Assembly: GCF_000372465.1 (NCBI RefSeq)
Contig: NZ_AQUZ01000036.1
Location: forward strand, 30,407 to 94,406
Direction of reading: 5' to 3'
Source of the DNA: Kribbella catacumbae DSM 19601
Lineage (GTDB): Bacteria > Actinomycetota > Actinomycetes > Propionibacteriales > Kribbellaceae
Length of the DNA stretch: 64,000 nucleotides
Every line of letters begins with the position of its first letter. Position 1 is the first letter of the stretch. This document shows positions 25,035-34,537 of the stretch, piece after piece. Made by a program: the position numbers and the translations under genes. The notes under the pieces are model-generated. The model ran no database searches. It was given only the letters and a program-made list of their open reading frames with translations, and was not told where the DNA came from.

Positions 25035-26809
25035 AGCGCCCTGAGTACGACCCGGCAGCCCCGCAGGAAGCGGCTCGCCTGCCGGTGGCCGGCACCGCGA
25101 CGGTGAAGGCCTATCTGAAGACGCTGTTCCGTAGGCACCGTCGTGCCTTCGGCTGGCTGACGCTGGTCAACGCGGTGGCGGCTCTGAGCGGCATGGTCGG
25201 GCCTTGGCTGCTCGGCAACGTCGTGGAGAAGCTGTCGGTCGGTGAGACCGATGTCGACCTTCCCTATGTGGTGCTGGGCTTCGTCTGTGCCCTTGCCGTG
25301 CAGACGGTGTTCGTGCGGCTCACCCGGCTCCGCGGCGCAGTACTGGGCGAGGAGATGCTCGCCGACCTGCGTGAGGACTTCCTGGTCCGTGCGGTTGCGC
25401 TGCCGCCAGGTGTGCTGGAGCGCGCCGGGACCGGCGACCTGCTGTCCCGGATCACCACTGACGTCGACCGCCTCTCGCACGCCATGCGAGACGCAGTACC
25501 GCAGCTGACCATCGCAGTGATCTGGGCAGGGCTGCTGATTGGTGCCCTGATCGTCACTGCGCCGGAGCTGGCCGTGGCTGTGGTGATCGCTGCGCCGATC
25601 CTGATCATCGGTGGCCGCTGGTACTTCCGCCGGGCACCATCGGCGTACCGGTCGGAGGCGGCGGGCTATGCGGCCGTCGCCTCGGCACTGGCCGAGACTG
25701 TCGACGCCGGCCGGACTGTCGAGTCGCACCGGCTCGGCAACCGCCGGATCAAGCGTGGCGACACCCGGATCGGCCAGTGGGTGGCCTGGGAGCGGTACAC
25801 GCTTTACCTGCGGATGATCCTGTTCCCGGTCATCAACATGACCCACACGGTCGCGCTGGCCGCAGTACTGGTCATCGGTGGCGGGCTCGCGATCGAGGGC
25901 TGGCTCACTGTCGGCGCACTGACCACGGGTGCGCTCTACATCCAGATGCTGGTCGAGCCGGTCAACATGATGATCCGCTGGTACGACGAACTGCAGGTTG
26001 CCCAGGTCTCCTTGGCCCGGCTGGTCGGCGTGCGCGAGATCGAAGCGGAGCAGGCCGACCAGCAGGACGAGCCCGAGGGACGCACGGTGCTGGCCGACGA
26101 GGTCCGCTTCGGGTATCTGGAAGGCCATGACGTGCTGCACGGCGTCACGCTGACCGTCGAGCCCGGTGCGCGGGTTGCGCTGGTAGGCCCTTCTGGAGCA
26201 GGGAAATCCACGCTCGGCAGGTTGCTTGCCGGCATCTACTCGCCACGGCTCGGTGACATCACCCTGGGTGGGGCAGCATTGGACAAGATGTCGGCCGAGC
26301 AGGTGCGAAGCCATGTGGCGCTGGTGAACCAGGAGCACCACGTGTTCGTCGGCAGCGTCCGCGACAACCTACGGCTGGCCAGGCCCGCTGCGGCGGACGC
26401 CGAGCTGTGGACTGCGTTGCGGGCGGTGGATGCACATGCCTGGGTCGCCGGGTTCGAGCACGGCCTCGACACCGAGGTCGGGTCGGGCGGGGTCTCGTTG
26501 ACGCCGGCACAGGCTCAGCAGGTCGCGTTGGCCCGACTGGTCCTGGCCGACCCGCACACGCTGGTCCTGGACGAGGCGACCTCACTGATGGACCCGCGAG
26601 CGGCCCGTCACCTGGAGAGGTCACTGGCCGGAGTACTGGAAGGCAGGACAGTGGTCGCGATCGCCCACCGGCTGCACACTGCGCACGACGCGGATGTGAT
26701 CGCGGTAGTCGAAGACGGCCGCATCGTCGAACTGGGCGGCCACGACGAACTAGTAGGAGCCGAAGGACCCTACGCAGCCCTCTGGCACTCCTGGCACGGC
26801 GACCGCTAA
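25031..26809 (+). CDS. ABC exporter half-transporter with degenerate signature (subunit 2)
   Basis: A 592-residue TMD-NBD fusion. Walker A is canonical (VGPSGAGKSTLGRLL) and Walker B is LVLDEATSLMD. The signature, however, reads SLTPAQAQQVALARL instead of LSGGQ. Paired with subunit 1, one composite site (this Walker A with subunit 1 signature) is canonical and the other is degenerate at both halves. This is the classic asymmetric heterodimer pattern. A strong hairpin terminator follows its stop codon. Confidence 0.9.
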   Translation: MKRPEYDPAAPQEAARLPVAGTATVKAYLKTLFRRHRRAFGWLTLVNAVAALSGMVGPWLLGNVVEKLSVGETDVDLPYVVLGFVCALAVQTVFVRLTRLRGAVLGEEMLADLREDFLVRAVALPPGVLERAGTGDLLSRITTDVDRLSHAMRDAVPQLTIAVIWAGLLIGALIVTAPELAVAVVIAAPILIIGGRWYFRRAPSAYRSEAAGYAAVASALAETVDAGRTVESHRLGNRRIKRGDTRIGQWVAWERYTLYLRMILFPVINMTHTVALAAVLVIGGGLAIEGWLTVGALTTGALYIQMLVEPVNMMIRWYDELQVAQVSLARLVGVREIEAEQADQQDEPEGRTVLADEVRFGYLEGHDVLHGVTLTVEPGARVALVGPSGAGKSTLGRLLAGIYSPRLGDITLGGAALDKMSAEQVRSHVALVNQEHHVFVGSVRDNLRLARPAAADAELWTALRAVDAHAWVAGFEHGLDTEVGSGGVSLTPAQAQQVALARLVLADPHTLVLDEATSLMDPRAARHLERSLAGVLEGRTVVAIAHRLHTAHDADVIAVVEDGRIVELGGHDELVGAEGPYAALWHSWHGDR

Positions 26810-26819
26810 ACCAAACGAA

Positions 26820-26848
26820 GAGGGGGCAGGCAGCCAGCCTGCCCCCTC
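26820..26848 (+). terminator. Hairpin terminator after the ABC exporter operon
   Basis: Perfect 12-bp stem GAGGGGGCAGGC / GCCTGCCCCCTC with loop AGCCA, ten bases after the exporter stop. No T-run follows, as usual in actinobacteria. Confidence 0.85.
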
Positions 26849-26917
26849 GGCTACTTTGCATGGAGTTGCAATGGACAGTGGGTAGTTGGGCTGGATCTGC
26901 GTGTGAGGATTGGTCTT

Positions 26918-28723
26918 GTGCTGACGACACTGCTTTCGCTGCCCACCGTGATGGCTTTCGATGTCGATCCAGCGGGCCGCCTGCTCGTCGGGTACGACGG
27001 CAGCGGGATCCGCCAGATCCATTTGGTGGAGGCGGATGGGAGTTGGCGGGCGCTGACGGCACTGGGCGACACGGCCCGGTCGGCGCGGTTCGTGCCGGAG
27101 AGTCGCCGGGTGGTTGTCGAGCACGACTCGGGTGGCGATGAGCGGGGCCAGCTCTCCGTGCTTGACCTCGACGACACCAGTGGGCCGGGTGGACTCCCTG
27201 TGCTCGCTCCACTCGTGCATGACCTGGCCTACTTCCATCACCTCGTGGATGCCAAGCCAGGAAGGGTTTTCTTCACCACCAATCGCCGCAACCAGGTCGA
27301 CTTCGACCTGGTCATGCTGGATCTGGCCAGTGGCACCGAGACAGTCCTGTACGACGGCGGCGGCTACCTGGGCTCGGCGCATGTGTCGCCGGACGAGCGC
27401 TGGGTGGCCATCACGCTGGCCGGCGGCCCTGGCAACTCGGTGCAGCTGTTGCTGGTCGACGTCGCCGCCCGAGCCGTCACGGAGCTCACGGCGCACGACG
27501 ACCCGACGTACCAGGAAGGGCCTTCGTGGTTGCCTGACTCCTCCGGGTTCGTGGTCGCCAGTGACGAGGGACGCGAGCGGCTGGCCCTACGCCGCTACGA
27601 CGTCGGTACTGCGGCCTGGAGCGATCTCCTGGTCGACGACAAGCACGACCTGGCCGGCTGGGTCTGCCCGGACGGCGAGCACCTGCTGGTGGGGACTACC
27701 GATGACGGTGTCGTCACCATGGCGCTGCACAAGCTGGCGGACACCTCGTTCGTCGCGGACCTCGAACTGCCGACCGGTGGGTGCGCGGCGCGGCTGATCA
27801 TGGCGCCGGATCCGCTGTGGTCGTTCGACGGCAGCTACGCGTTGCTCAACCACAGCTCGCCGGTGAACCCACTGTCGGTGTTCCGGTACACGCGGGCGAC
27901 CGGCGAGGTCGTCGCGATCCAGAGCCCGGCCGGTCCTGAGCTGCCGGACGGTCTCACGCATCCCGAGAGCCACCGGGTCACCTCCTTCGACGGTGAACAG
28001 ATCCCGGTGTTCGTGTACCGACCGATCGGTGGCGCCGCCAGCAGTGGCTCAGCCGTCGTCTGGGTGCACGGCGGCCCCGAGCTGATGGCGATGCGCGTCT
28101 GGAACCCGATAGTCACCGCGCTGGCCGCGGAGGGCCACACGGTGATCGTGCCGAACGTGCGCGGCTCAGCGGCGTACGGGAAACGCTGGTACACCCTGGA
28201 CGACAAGGAACTGCGGCTCGACTCCGTGCGGGACCTTGCGGCGATCCACGACTGGCTGCCGTCGATCGCTGTCGATCCCAAGCGCACAGCGCTATGGGGC
28301 GGCTCGTACGGCGGCTACATGGTGCTCGCTGGCCTCGCCTTCCAGCCAGAGCGCTGGGCGGCCGGTGTGGACGTCGTCGGGATCGCTTCGCTCGTGACGT
28401 TCCTCGAGAACACCTCGGCGTACCGGCGGGTGGCGCGGGAGCGGGAGTACGGCGTACTGGCGGAGGACCGTGACTTCCTGGAGGAGGCGAGCCCGTTGAA
28501 CCGTGTGGACGACATCCGGGCGCCGCTGTTCGTCATCCACGGCGCGAACGATCCGCGGGTGCCGCTGTCGGAGGCGGAGCAGATCGTCGATGCGCTCACC
28601 AACCGGGACGTGCCGTGTCAGCTGCTGGTCTACCCCGACGAGGGCCATGGCCTGCAGAAGCGCTCGAACCGGCTGGACGCCTACCCGCAGGCTTTCGCCT
28701 TCCTACGGGAGCACCTCAGCTGA
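26918..28723 (+). CDS. S9 family prolyl-oligopeptidase-type serine peptidase
   Basis: A protein of about 601 residues. An N-terminal beta-propeller (to about 340) has repeated WD/PD40-like strands such as HVSPDERWVAITLAGG and SWLPDSSGFVVASDEG. A C-terminal alpha/beta hydrolase follows. The nucleophile is in WGGSYGGYM (Ser), the acid in GANDPRVPLSEAEQ, and the His in DEGHGLQKRSN. There is no signal peptide, so the enzyme should be cytoplasmic and act on short peptides. I choose the GTG at 26918, which has GAGGA eight bases upstream, over the GTG at 26903. Its stop overlaps that of the convergent gene inside TCAGCTGA. Confidence 0.9.
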   Translation: MLTTLLSLPTVMAFDVDPAGRLLVGYDGSGIRQIHLVEADGSWRALTALGDTARSARFVPESRRVVVEHDSGGDERGQLSVLDLDDTSGPGGLPVLAPLVHDLAYFHHLVDAKPGRVFFTTNRRNQVDFDLVMLDLASGTETVLYDGGGYLGSAHVSPDERWVAITLAGGPGNSVQLLLVDVAARAVTELTAHDDPTYQEGPSWLPDSSGFVVASDEGRERLALRRYDVGTAAWSDLLVDDKHDLAGWVCPDGEHLLVGTTDDGVVTMALHKLADTSFVADLELPTGGCAARLIMAPDPLWSFDGSYALLNHSSPVNPLSVFRYTRATGEVVAIQSPAGPELPDGLTHPESHRVTSFDGEQIPVFVYRPIGGAASSGSAVVWVHGGPELMAMRVWNPIVTALAAEGHTVIVPNVRGSAAYGKRWYTLDDKELRLDSVRDLAAIHDWLPSIAVDPKRTALWGGSYGGYMVLAGLAFQPERWAAGVDVVGIASLVTFLENTSAYRRVAREREYGVLAEDRDFLEEASPLNRVDDIRAPLFVIHGANDPRVPLSEAEQIVDALTNRDVPCQLLVYPDEGHGLQKRSNRLDAYPQAFAFLREHLS

Positions 28724-29639
28724 GTGGCGGGAGTAGCGGTGTGAGGGTGCAGGCTGTCGCGTCCAGCTGGACCGGGAGCCCGAGCGGGATCGCCAAGTTG
28801 ACCTCTTCATGTCCGATGGCGGCGCCCTCGACCATCGGTACGCCGAGGGGCTCCAGCCGCTCACGGACCACCTCGGAGACCAGTCCCTGATCGTCGGCCT
28901 CGCTGAAATCGCCGATCACCAGGCCGGTGACCTGATCGAACCACCCGGACCGCAGGAGCTGGGTGAGCAGCCGATCGACCCGATAGCCGTCCTCGCTCAC
29001 GTCCTCAAGCACGATGATCCCGTCAGGTCGCGCGAAGGTCGGAGTACCGAGGCTGGCGGCCAGCAGCGCCAGGTTGCCTCCGAGCAGGCGACCGTCGGCA
29101 GTACCGGGCACGACGGTCCGTGCGGATCTGGGGGCGAGCAGGTCCTTGACCGACTCGGGCTCGAACAGCAGGTCGTGCAGCCGCTCGCGGCCCTCGAGTG
29201 CGCCGAGTTGTTCGACAGCCGCGGCCATCGGGCCGTGGATGGTGACCAGCCCTTGGGCGTTGAGCACCTCGTGCAGCGCGGTGATGTCGCTGAACCCGAC
29301 CAGCACCTTGTCGACTCCGGCCAGCTCATCCAGGTCGAGGTGTTGCAGCAGCCGCTGTACGCCGTACCCGCCTCGTCCGCAGAACACAGCGCTGTACTGC
29401 GGATCCAGCCACGCAGCCCGGAAGTCGGCAGCTCGTTCGGCGTCGCCACCAGCCAGGTAGGGAAACCGCTCATGCCGGGTCAGCACTGAAGGCATGACGT
29501 CGACCTTCAAACCCCAGCCCAGGAGATGCTCGGACCCCTTCTCCAACCGCTCAGCCACCAACGGCCCAGCCGGCGCCACCACAGCCACCCGATCCCCACT
29601 GCGCAGCCGCTGCGGCCGCCTCACCTCAGTCATGCCCAT
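28716..29639 (-). CDS. LD-carboxypeptidase (peptidase S66 family)
   Basis: A 307-residue S66 peptidase that trims the terminal D-amino acid of murein tetrapeptides, or a microcin-immunity relative. The nucleophile is Ser in VGFSDITALHEVL, after CGRGGYGVQRLL. The catalytic Glu is in VLEDVSEDGYRVDR and the His in GAAIGHEEVNLAIP. No signal peptide is visible, so it likely acts in the cytoplasm during murein recycling. It converges with the S9 peptidase gene and lies 12 bases from the giant secreted protein gene upstream on the same strand. Confidence 0.9.
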   Translation of the reverse strand: MGMTEVRRPQRLRSGDRVAVVAPAGPLVAERLEKGSEHLLGWGLKVDVMPSVLTRHERFPYLAGGDAERAADFRAAWLDPQYSAVFCGRGGYGVQRLLQHLDLDELAGVDKVLVGFSDITALHEVLNAQGLVTIHGPMAAAVEQLGALEGRERLHDLLFEPESVKDLLAPRSARTVVPGTADGRLLGGNLALLAASLGTPTFARPDGIIVLEDVSEDGYRVDRLLTQLLRSGWFDQVTGLVIGDFSEADDQGLVSEVVRERLEPLGVPMVEGAAIGHEEVNLAIPLGLPVQLDATACTLTPLLPPLS

Positions 29640-29651
29640 GACGCTAGCTGC

Positions 29652-32600
29652 CTACCAGTCGATCTGCACGGTGGCGCTCTTGGTGGTGCCGTTGACTGTG
29701 ACGCCTAGCTGGGCTGTGCCGGGGCGGAGGCCGGTGAGGAGGCCAGTGGCTGGGTCGTAGGCGGCTACTGCCCAGAAGGGCGCAGTACGGGTCGGGCCGA
29801 TGTGCAGTAGGGACGAGCCCCACCAGTCGGCCGACACTGGAAACGACACCGGCACCCGACGGTTCTCCTGTACTACGGTCGCCGCAGCGGGCGCGGTCTT
29901 GCCTGCCTTGAGTGTGGTCGGTGCAGTCAGCTCGAGCGCGTCCACATGCGCCCGCAGCTCCACCTGGAACCAGGACCGCTCCGGCGCCGACCAGTGCCGC
30001 TCACCGGCAGCCGCCTCCTTCGCAGAGGGGTCAATACCGACCAGCGCCCACCCGGTGAAGCCACCGGCGTCAGGAGTAGCCGCCGGGCCCTTGCCCGAGT
30101 TGCCGGTCAGCGGCAGCAACACCCCATCGGTCCGAGTGGCTGCGAAGGTCCCGGCGTGCGCAGCCATGTACGCCGCACCCTTGCCCGTCGACGCGCGGAA
30201 GTCCGCGAGCCAGCGGACCAGCAGCTCCGCCTCCTTGCGATCGCCGAGCTGCGAGTTCTGCGTCGGCGACGGGTCGTCGATCGGGTGGTGCGCCATCACC
30301 ACGACGTTGCGGATCGACCGGTTCGCCCTGGCGTCGTCGAGCTGCTGCTTGAGGTCGAGGATCTGCGCGAAGCCACCCGCCCGCAGCGATCCGAGCGACG
30401 AGTCGCGCAGGATGAACCGGGTGCCCTTGTGGTCGAACGTGCTGGTCGGAGCGCCGAACACCTTCGTCCACTCGGACAGGTCACCCGGCCCGTAGCTCTC
30501 GTGGTTGCCCGGCACATAGTGCACCGGGACCTTGCCCGCGACCTCCTCGTCGAGGATCTTCTTGGCCAGCGCAATGTCATTCGCGAAGCCGCGATCCACG
30601 AAGTCGCCATTGATCACCAGGAAGTCCGGGTTCTGCGCGAGTGCCTCGCGGATCGTCCGGCGGGCCTGCTTCACGAGGTCCGAGTCCGGGGCGTCGGCGG
30701 TGAACTGCGCGTCCGACATCACCGCGAACCGCCAGCGACCGCCGCCGGTCGCCGTACCGTCCGTGACGACCATCGGGTCGATCACCTTCGCCGGCGGCGC
30801 CATCGTCACCGGCGGAGCTCCACGCACGGTCAGGTCGTCGATCACGATCCGGCCGGAGTACTGGCGGGTCGGTACCGTCTCGACCACATAGATCCGCCAG
30901 AACCGCAGCGGCATCGTCAGCCCGGGTGGGATGTTCGCCTCGACGTACTTCCACCCGGTCCAGTCGACCGAGGCCGCGAGGTTGAGCGTCTGCGCCGATC
31001 CGCCCACGCCGGCGTACGCGTTCGCCCGCAACCAGGCACCCTTGCCATCGCCGTACACCCAGGCACCGAGCTTCTGCGGCTGTCCGGGCAATGTCTGCTG
31101 CGGAGTCTGCGCCAGGTACGCCGCCCGCGTGGCGGTGCTGCCGGTCAGCGAGTAGTCCAGCGCGATCGCCTGACCACCATCGTGGCCCTCGGCAACCGAT
31201 CGGGATGCGGTCGCCGCTCCAGCCGGTACTGCGTTCGCCAGCCAGCGGGCCGGGTCGTCGACCTCGTCAACGATCTCGCTGGTCAGCCCGGCGGTGACGC
31301 TGAGCTGAGTGGTCAGCGAGCCGACCTTCGCGGTGACGACCGTCGAGACCGCATCGGCGCCGACCGCCTTCACGTCAAACCCGTTGCCTCGCGCAACAAC
31401 TTCGACGAGCGCGCTGTCGTAGGTCAGCTTGACGTCCCGCGGTTCGATCCAGGTGGAGAACCCATCGGCGTCGAATCCGTTGACGGCGAAGAACCCCTTG
31501 GAGGTTGCGTCAGGCAACGACACCTGACGGGTCGAGGGCGCCAGCCGGACCGGCGTACCGATGACTGTCATCGCGAAACGTCCGCGCGCCGATCCCTTGG
31601 CAGCCGTCACGATCGCATCGCCCGCGCGACGGCCGGTGACGATGCCCTTGCTGCTCACACTCACGTTGCTTCCCGCCAACCAGTACGGCGTACCGGGTGC
31701 CGGCGCGTAGGTCTCGTCATGGCCGCGAGCGCTCAGGACGCGACTGAGGCCGGTGAGGACGCGGGAGCTCTTGGAGACATCCGTGTCGGCCTCCTCGGCC
31801 GCAGTACCGGCTGCCTCGAGCTGGAAGCCCTTGAGCTTGCCGGATCCCTGGACGGGAAGGAGCCCCAGCCCGTTCGGGACCAAGCGCTCGCCTCCGTCGG
31901 ACGGGTCGTTGACGATCTCCGGCGCGGTCTCGCCGGGCGACCGCGCGAGCATCGTCGAGGAACCACCACCATCGAGGTTCAGGACGTCGTCGGCGCCGAG
32001 GCCGATCATGAGCTGACCCATCTCCTTCAGCGACAGCCCGCGCGATCCCGTCGCGCGGCCGTCGACCGTGAGCAACACCATCCGGCGACCGTTCTCGCTG
32101 AACCCGACCGCGGTCCGCGGCGCGAGATCGGCATCCGGTACGTCGGCCGGCACCTTCCCGTCGCGAGCCAGCTGCACGTTGCCGCTGATCGCGACGGCGG
32201 CATCCACGGCGTCGGCACGCGGACCGTACTGGACCTCGACCTTCTCGCCGGCCTCGAACGCGGTCAGCGCGGCGGCGCCGGTGTCGCGGCCGATCAGGGC
32301 CAGCTCGTTGGCGGCCAGCGGCGTCGTACCGGGGGTGGTGGCCGAGGAGACGACGACGCCGTCGCGGAGGATCACCTCGCGGACTGTCGGCAGGCCGTCG
32401 ACGGTCCTCGTCCGGGCGGCGTCGCCCCACTCGGGCGTGTAGAGACCGATGCCGTTGGCGCTGACGCCTGGGGAGTTGAGGTTGGTCAGGTCGAGCTTGG
32501 TGGCGTCGTCGTCGGTCGCAGTTCCCTGCAGGAAGACCTGGGCGATCCGGCCGAGACCATCCTTGCCGATCACGGCGGAGTCGTTGTGCCCGGCGGCAGG

Positions 32601-33056
32601 GGCATTGACCAGTCGGCCGCCGCCACCGTCGCGCTCGATGCCGACGCCGAGGGGCGCGGTGGTGTCGTTGATGTCGAAGAAGTCGCCGTTGACGCCGGCG
32701 ATCGCACCCTTGCGCGCGAGTTGCTGGCTCAGCGGCTGCCCACCCGAGACCTTGCCGGTGTTCACGTAGTCGACGGTCACGCCGTGCTGGTCGAGATCGG
32801 CGACCAGGATGTCACCGCGCAACCAGCCGCGCGCGTCGAGTCGCTCGAACGCGGTGTGACTCACCCCCGGCGCGATCGCGCTGTCTTTCCGGCTGGTCAG
32901 CAGTCCCTCGCCGGGTGGCGCGATCGCGACGTCGGGAATGCCCTGGGCCGGGTTGCCCGGCGGTTGGGCAAAGGCGGGATTGAGCGCAGTACCGGCCAGC
33001 AGGGCACCGGTGGTCAGACTGACGGCGGTGCGGCGGAACAGGACATGCCTGGACAC
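29652..33056 (-). CDS. Secreted phosphodiester glycosidase (NAGPA) / metallophosphoesterase fusion
   Basis: A secreted protein of about 1134 residues. A signal peptide (HVLFRRTAVSLTTGALLAG to NPAFAQ) is followed by a phosphodiester glycosidase domain of the NAGPA type, about 60-400 (AGVNGDFFDIND, VLNLDGGGSSTM). A middle region has Ig-like and jelly-roll-like strands. A calcineurin-like phosphoesterase domain follows, about 775-1020 (MSDAQF, NGDFVDRG, PGNHESYGPGD, MAHHPIDD, HAG), then a Big-type C-terminal domain. The GTG at 33056 has GAGGAGG five bases upstream and gives a proper signal peptide, so I prefer it to the ATG 33 bases earlier. Glycosylated phosphodiesters of the wall (teichoic-acid-like) are a plausible substrate, by inference. 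Confidence 0.88.
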   Translation of the reverse strand: MSRHVLFRRTAVSLTTGALLAGTALNPAFAQPPGNPAQGIPDVAIAPPGEGLLTSRKDSAIAPGVSHTAFERLDARGWLRGDILVADLDQHGVTVDYVNTGKVSGGQPLSQQLARKGAIAGVNGDFFDINDTTAPLGVGIERDGGGGRLVNAPAAGHNDSAVIGKDGLGRIAQVFLQGTATDDDATKLDLTNLNSPGVSANGIGLYTPEWGDAARTRTVDGLPTVREVILRDGVVVSSATTPGTTPLAANELALIGRDTGAAALTAFEAGEKVEVQYGPRADAVDAAVAISGNVQLARDGKVPADVPDADLAPRTAVGFSENGRRMVLLTVDGRATGSRGLSLKEMGQLMIGLGADDVLNLDGGGSSTMLARSPGETAPEIVNDPSDGGERLVPNGLGLLPVQGSGKLKGFQLEAAGTAAEEADTDVSKSSRVLTGLSRVLSARGHDETYAPAPGTPYWLAGSNVSVSSKGIVTGRRAGDAIVTAAKGSARGRFAMTVIGTPVRLAPSTRQVSLPDATSKGFFAVNGFDADGFSTWIEPRDVKLTYDSALVEVVARGNGFDVKAVGADAVSTVVTAKVGSLTTQLSVTAGLTSEIVDEVDDPARWLANAVPAGAATASRSVAEGHDGGQAIALDYSLTGSTATRAAYLAQTPQQTLPGQPQKLGAWVYGDGKGAWLRANAYAGVGGSAQTLNLAASVDWTGWKYVEANIPPGLTMPLRFWRIYVVETVPTRQYSGRIVIDDLTVRGAPPVTMAPPAKVIDPMVVTDGTATGGGRWRFAVMSDAQFTADAPDSDLVKQARRTIREALAQNPDFLVINGDFVDRGFANDIALAKKILDEEVAGKVPVHYVPGNHESYGPGDLSEWTKVFGAPTSTFDHKGTRFILRDSSLGSLRAGGFAQILDLKQQLDDARANRSIRNVVVMAHHPIDDPSPTQNSQLGDRKEAELLVRWLADFRASTGKGAAYMAAHAGTFAATRTDGVLLPLTGNSGKGPAATPDAGGFTGWALVGIDPSAKEAAAGERHWSAPERSWFQVELRAHVDALELTAPTTLKAGKTAPAAATVVQENRRVPVSFPVSADWWGSSLLHIGPTRTAPFWAVAAYDPATGLLTGLRPGTAQLGVTVNGTTKSATVQIDW

Positions 33057-33195
33057 AGGGGCCTCCTCGGCGTGGACGGACGCGGTCATCTGACGCCGTC
33101 TGCCCTACCGCCGTGTGAGGCGCGGGTGTACGCCGATCAACCGACCGGTGACAAAGTAACGTCTCCAGTCGGTTATCGGAAGATTATTGTCTGTT

Positions 33196-33531
33196 TCAGT
33201 CGAGAGCGACCGGGCGGCCGGCGCTCTCCCAGGCGTGCATGCCGCCGTCGAGGTTGATCGCGTCGCGGCCCTCGTTCGCCAGGAACTGGGTCGCCATCGA
33301 GGACCGGCCGCCGACCGCGCAGACGCAGAGCACCTTCTGGCCGAGCGGCACCTCGCCGACCCGCTCCTGCAGCTGACCGAGCGGAATGTGGACCGCGTCC
33401 TCGATATGCCCGCGGGCCCACTCGTCCGGCTCGCGGACGTCGAGCACGAACGCCTCGGCGAGCAACGCGTCATCGACGTCGGCCACCACCACTGCGGGAA
33501 TCTCCGGAGTCTCGAACATGGACTCGATCAT
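33196..33531 (-). CDS. Rhodanese-like domain protein
   Basis: A 111-residue single rhodanese domain. The active-site loop reads CVCAVGGRS, giving the catalytic cysteine followed by a six-residue cradle ending in Arg-Ser. The CH2-like motif VLDVREPDEWARGHI is also intact. It should carry persulfide sulfur in the cytoplasm, for sulfur transfer or cyanide detoxification. A second ATG five codons in is a possible start. It converges on nothing immediate and precedes the giant glycosidase gene by about 140 bases. Confidence 0.92.
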   Translation of the reverse strand: MIESMFETPEIPAVVVADVDDALLAEAFVLDVREPDEWARGHIEDAVHIPLGQLQERVGEVPLGQKVLCVCAVGGRSSMATQFLANEGRDAINLDGGMHAWESAGRPVALD

Positions 33532-33565
33532 CGCAGCCCGCGCCGGTCACCGGCAGATCGGGCGT

Positions 33566-34423
33566 CTACTTGAGCAGCTTGGACAGCCGCCGGTCGGCCA
33601 GCGGCTTGCCGCCTGTCTGGCAAGTGGCGCAGTACTGCAACGAGGAGTCGGCGAAGCTGACCTCGCGGACGATGTCACCGCAGACCGGGCACTTCTGACC
33701 CTTGCGGCCGTGCACGCGCATGCCGCTCTTCTTCTCCGATTTCAGATCCTGTACCGCGAGGCCGGCTGAGCGGGCGACCGCGTCGCGCAGGGTCTCCTGC
33801 ATCGCGTCGTAGAGCTGCTGGAGCTCGTCGGCGGTCAGGTTGGACGCGGGTTTGAACGGGCTCATCTTGGCCACGTGCAGGATCTCGTCGGAGTACGCGT
33901 TGCCGATGCCGGCGATCACCGACTGGCTTCGCAGCACGCCCTTCAGCTGGACCCGGCCGGCCGCCTTCAGGATCGCGCCGAACTCCTCCGTCGTCAGGGT
34001 GAACGGGTCCGGCCCGAGCTTGGCGATGCCGGGCACCTCGGCGGGGTCGCGGACGACGTACACGGCGAGCTTCTTCTGGGTGCCTGCCTCGGTCAGGTCG
34101 AAGCCGGAGCCGTCGTCCAGCACCACCCGGCAGGCGATCGGACCCTTGCCCGGCCGGACCAGCCCGGTGGACTGCTCCTCGCGCCAGCGCAGCCAGCCCG
34201 CGCGGGCCAGGTGGATGACCAGGTGGACGCCCTGGGCGGAGATGTCGATGAACTTGCCGTGCCGTTGCACGTCGTCGATCAGCAGGCCCACCAGCGAGGA
34301 GATCGGCGGGTCATAGGTCTTCAGCGCGCTAATGGCGGTGATGTCGGCACGCACAATCGCCCGCTCGACGGCACGTTCCCGCAGGAACCCCGCCAGCGAC
34401 TCAACCTCCGGCAACTCGGGCAC
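33566..34423 (-). CDS. Fpg/Nei-family DNA glycosylase
   Basis: A 285-residue base-excision repair enzyme. It begins MPELPEVES, where Pro2 is the Schiff-base nucleophile and Glu3 the acid. Other features are the beta-clamp lysine in RHGKFIDI and the helix-two-turn-helix (VLRSQSVIAGIGNAYSDEIL, outlined). The zinc finger CPVCG ... YCATCQTGGKP has all four cysteines. Such enzymes excise oxidised purines or pyrimidines and nick the abasic site. The sequence is closer to the actinobacterial Fpg/Nei paralogue group than to housekeeping MutM, so substrate preference is open. Confidence 0.92.
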   Translation of the reverse strand: MPELPEVESLAGFLRERAVERAIVRADITAISALKTYDPPISSLVGLLIDDVQRHGKFIDISAQGVHLVIHLARAGWLRWREEQSTGLVRPGKGPIACRVVLDDGSGFDLTEAGTQKKLAVYVVRDPAEVPGIAKLGPDPFTLTTEEFGAILKAAGRVQLKGVLRSQSVIAGIGNAYSDEILHVAKMSPFKPASNLTADELQQLYDAMQETLRDAVARSAGLAVQDLKSEKKSGMRVHGRKGQKCPVCGDIVREVSFADSSLQYCATCQTGGKPLADRRLSKLLK

Positions 34424-34537
34424 CCGTCAAGTGTGCCCTACCCCACCGACACTGCAAGGGAAAGAAGGGAAGGAAGGAAAGCGCGGTGGATGGGGCGGCG
34501 ACTTGCACCCGGTACGGCGGTCGGTCAGGGTCTGGGT

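Noticed and set aside
29946..33257. A plus-strand open frame of more than 1000 codons opposite the NAGPA fusion gene
   Set aside because: It mirrors the minus-strand gene in high-GC DNA. Its translation is Arg/Gly/Asp/Val-rich with no recognisable domains, while the minus strand has signal peptide, catalytic motifs and a ribosome site.
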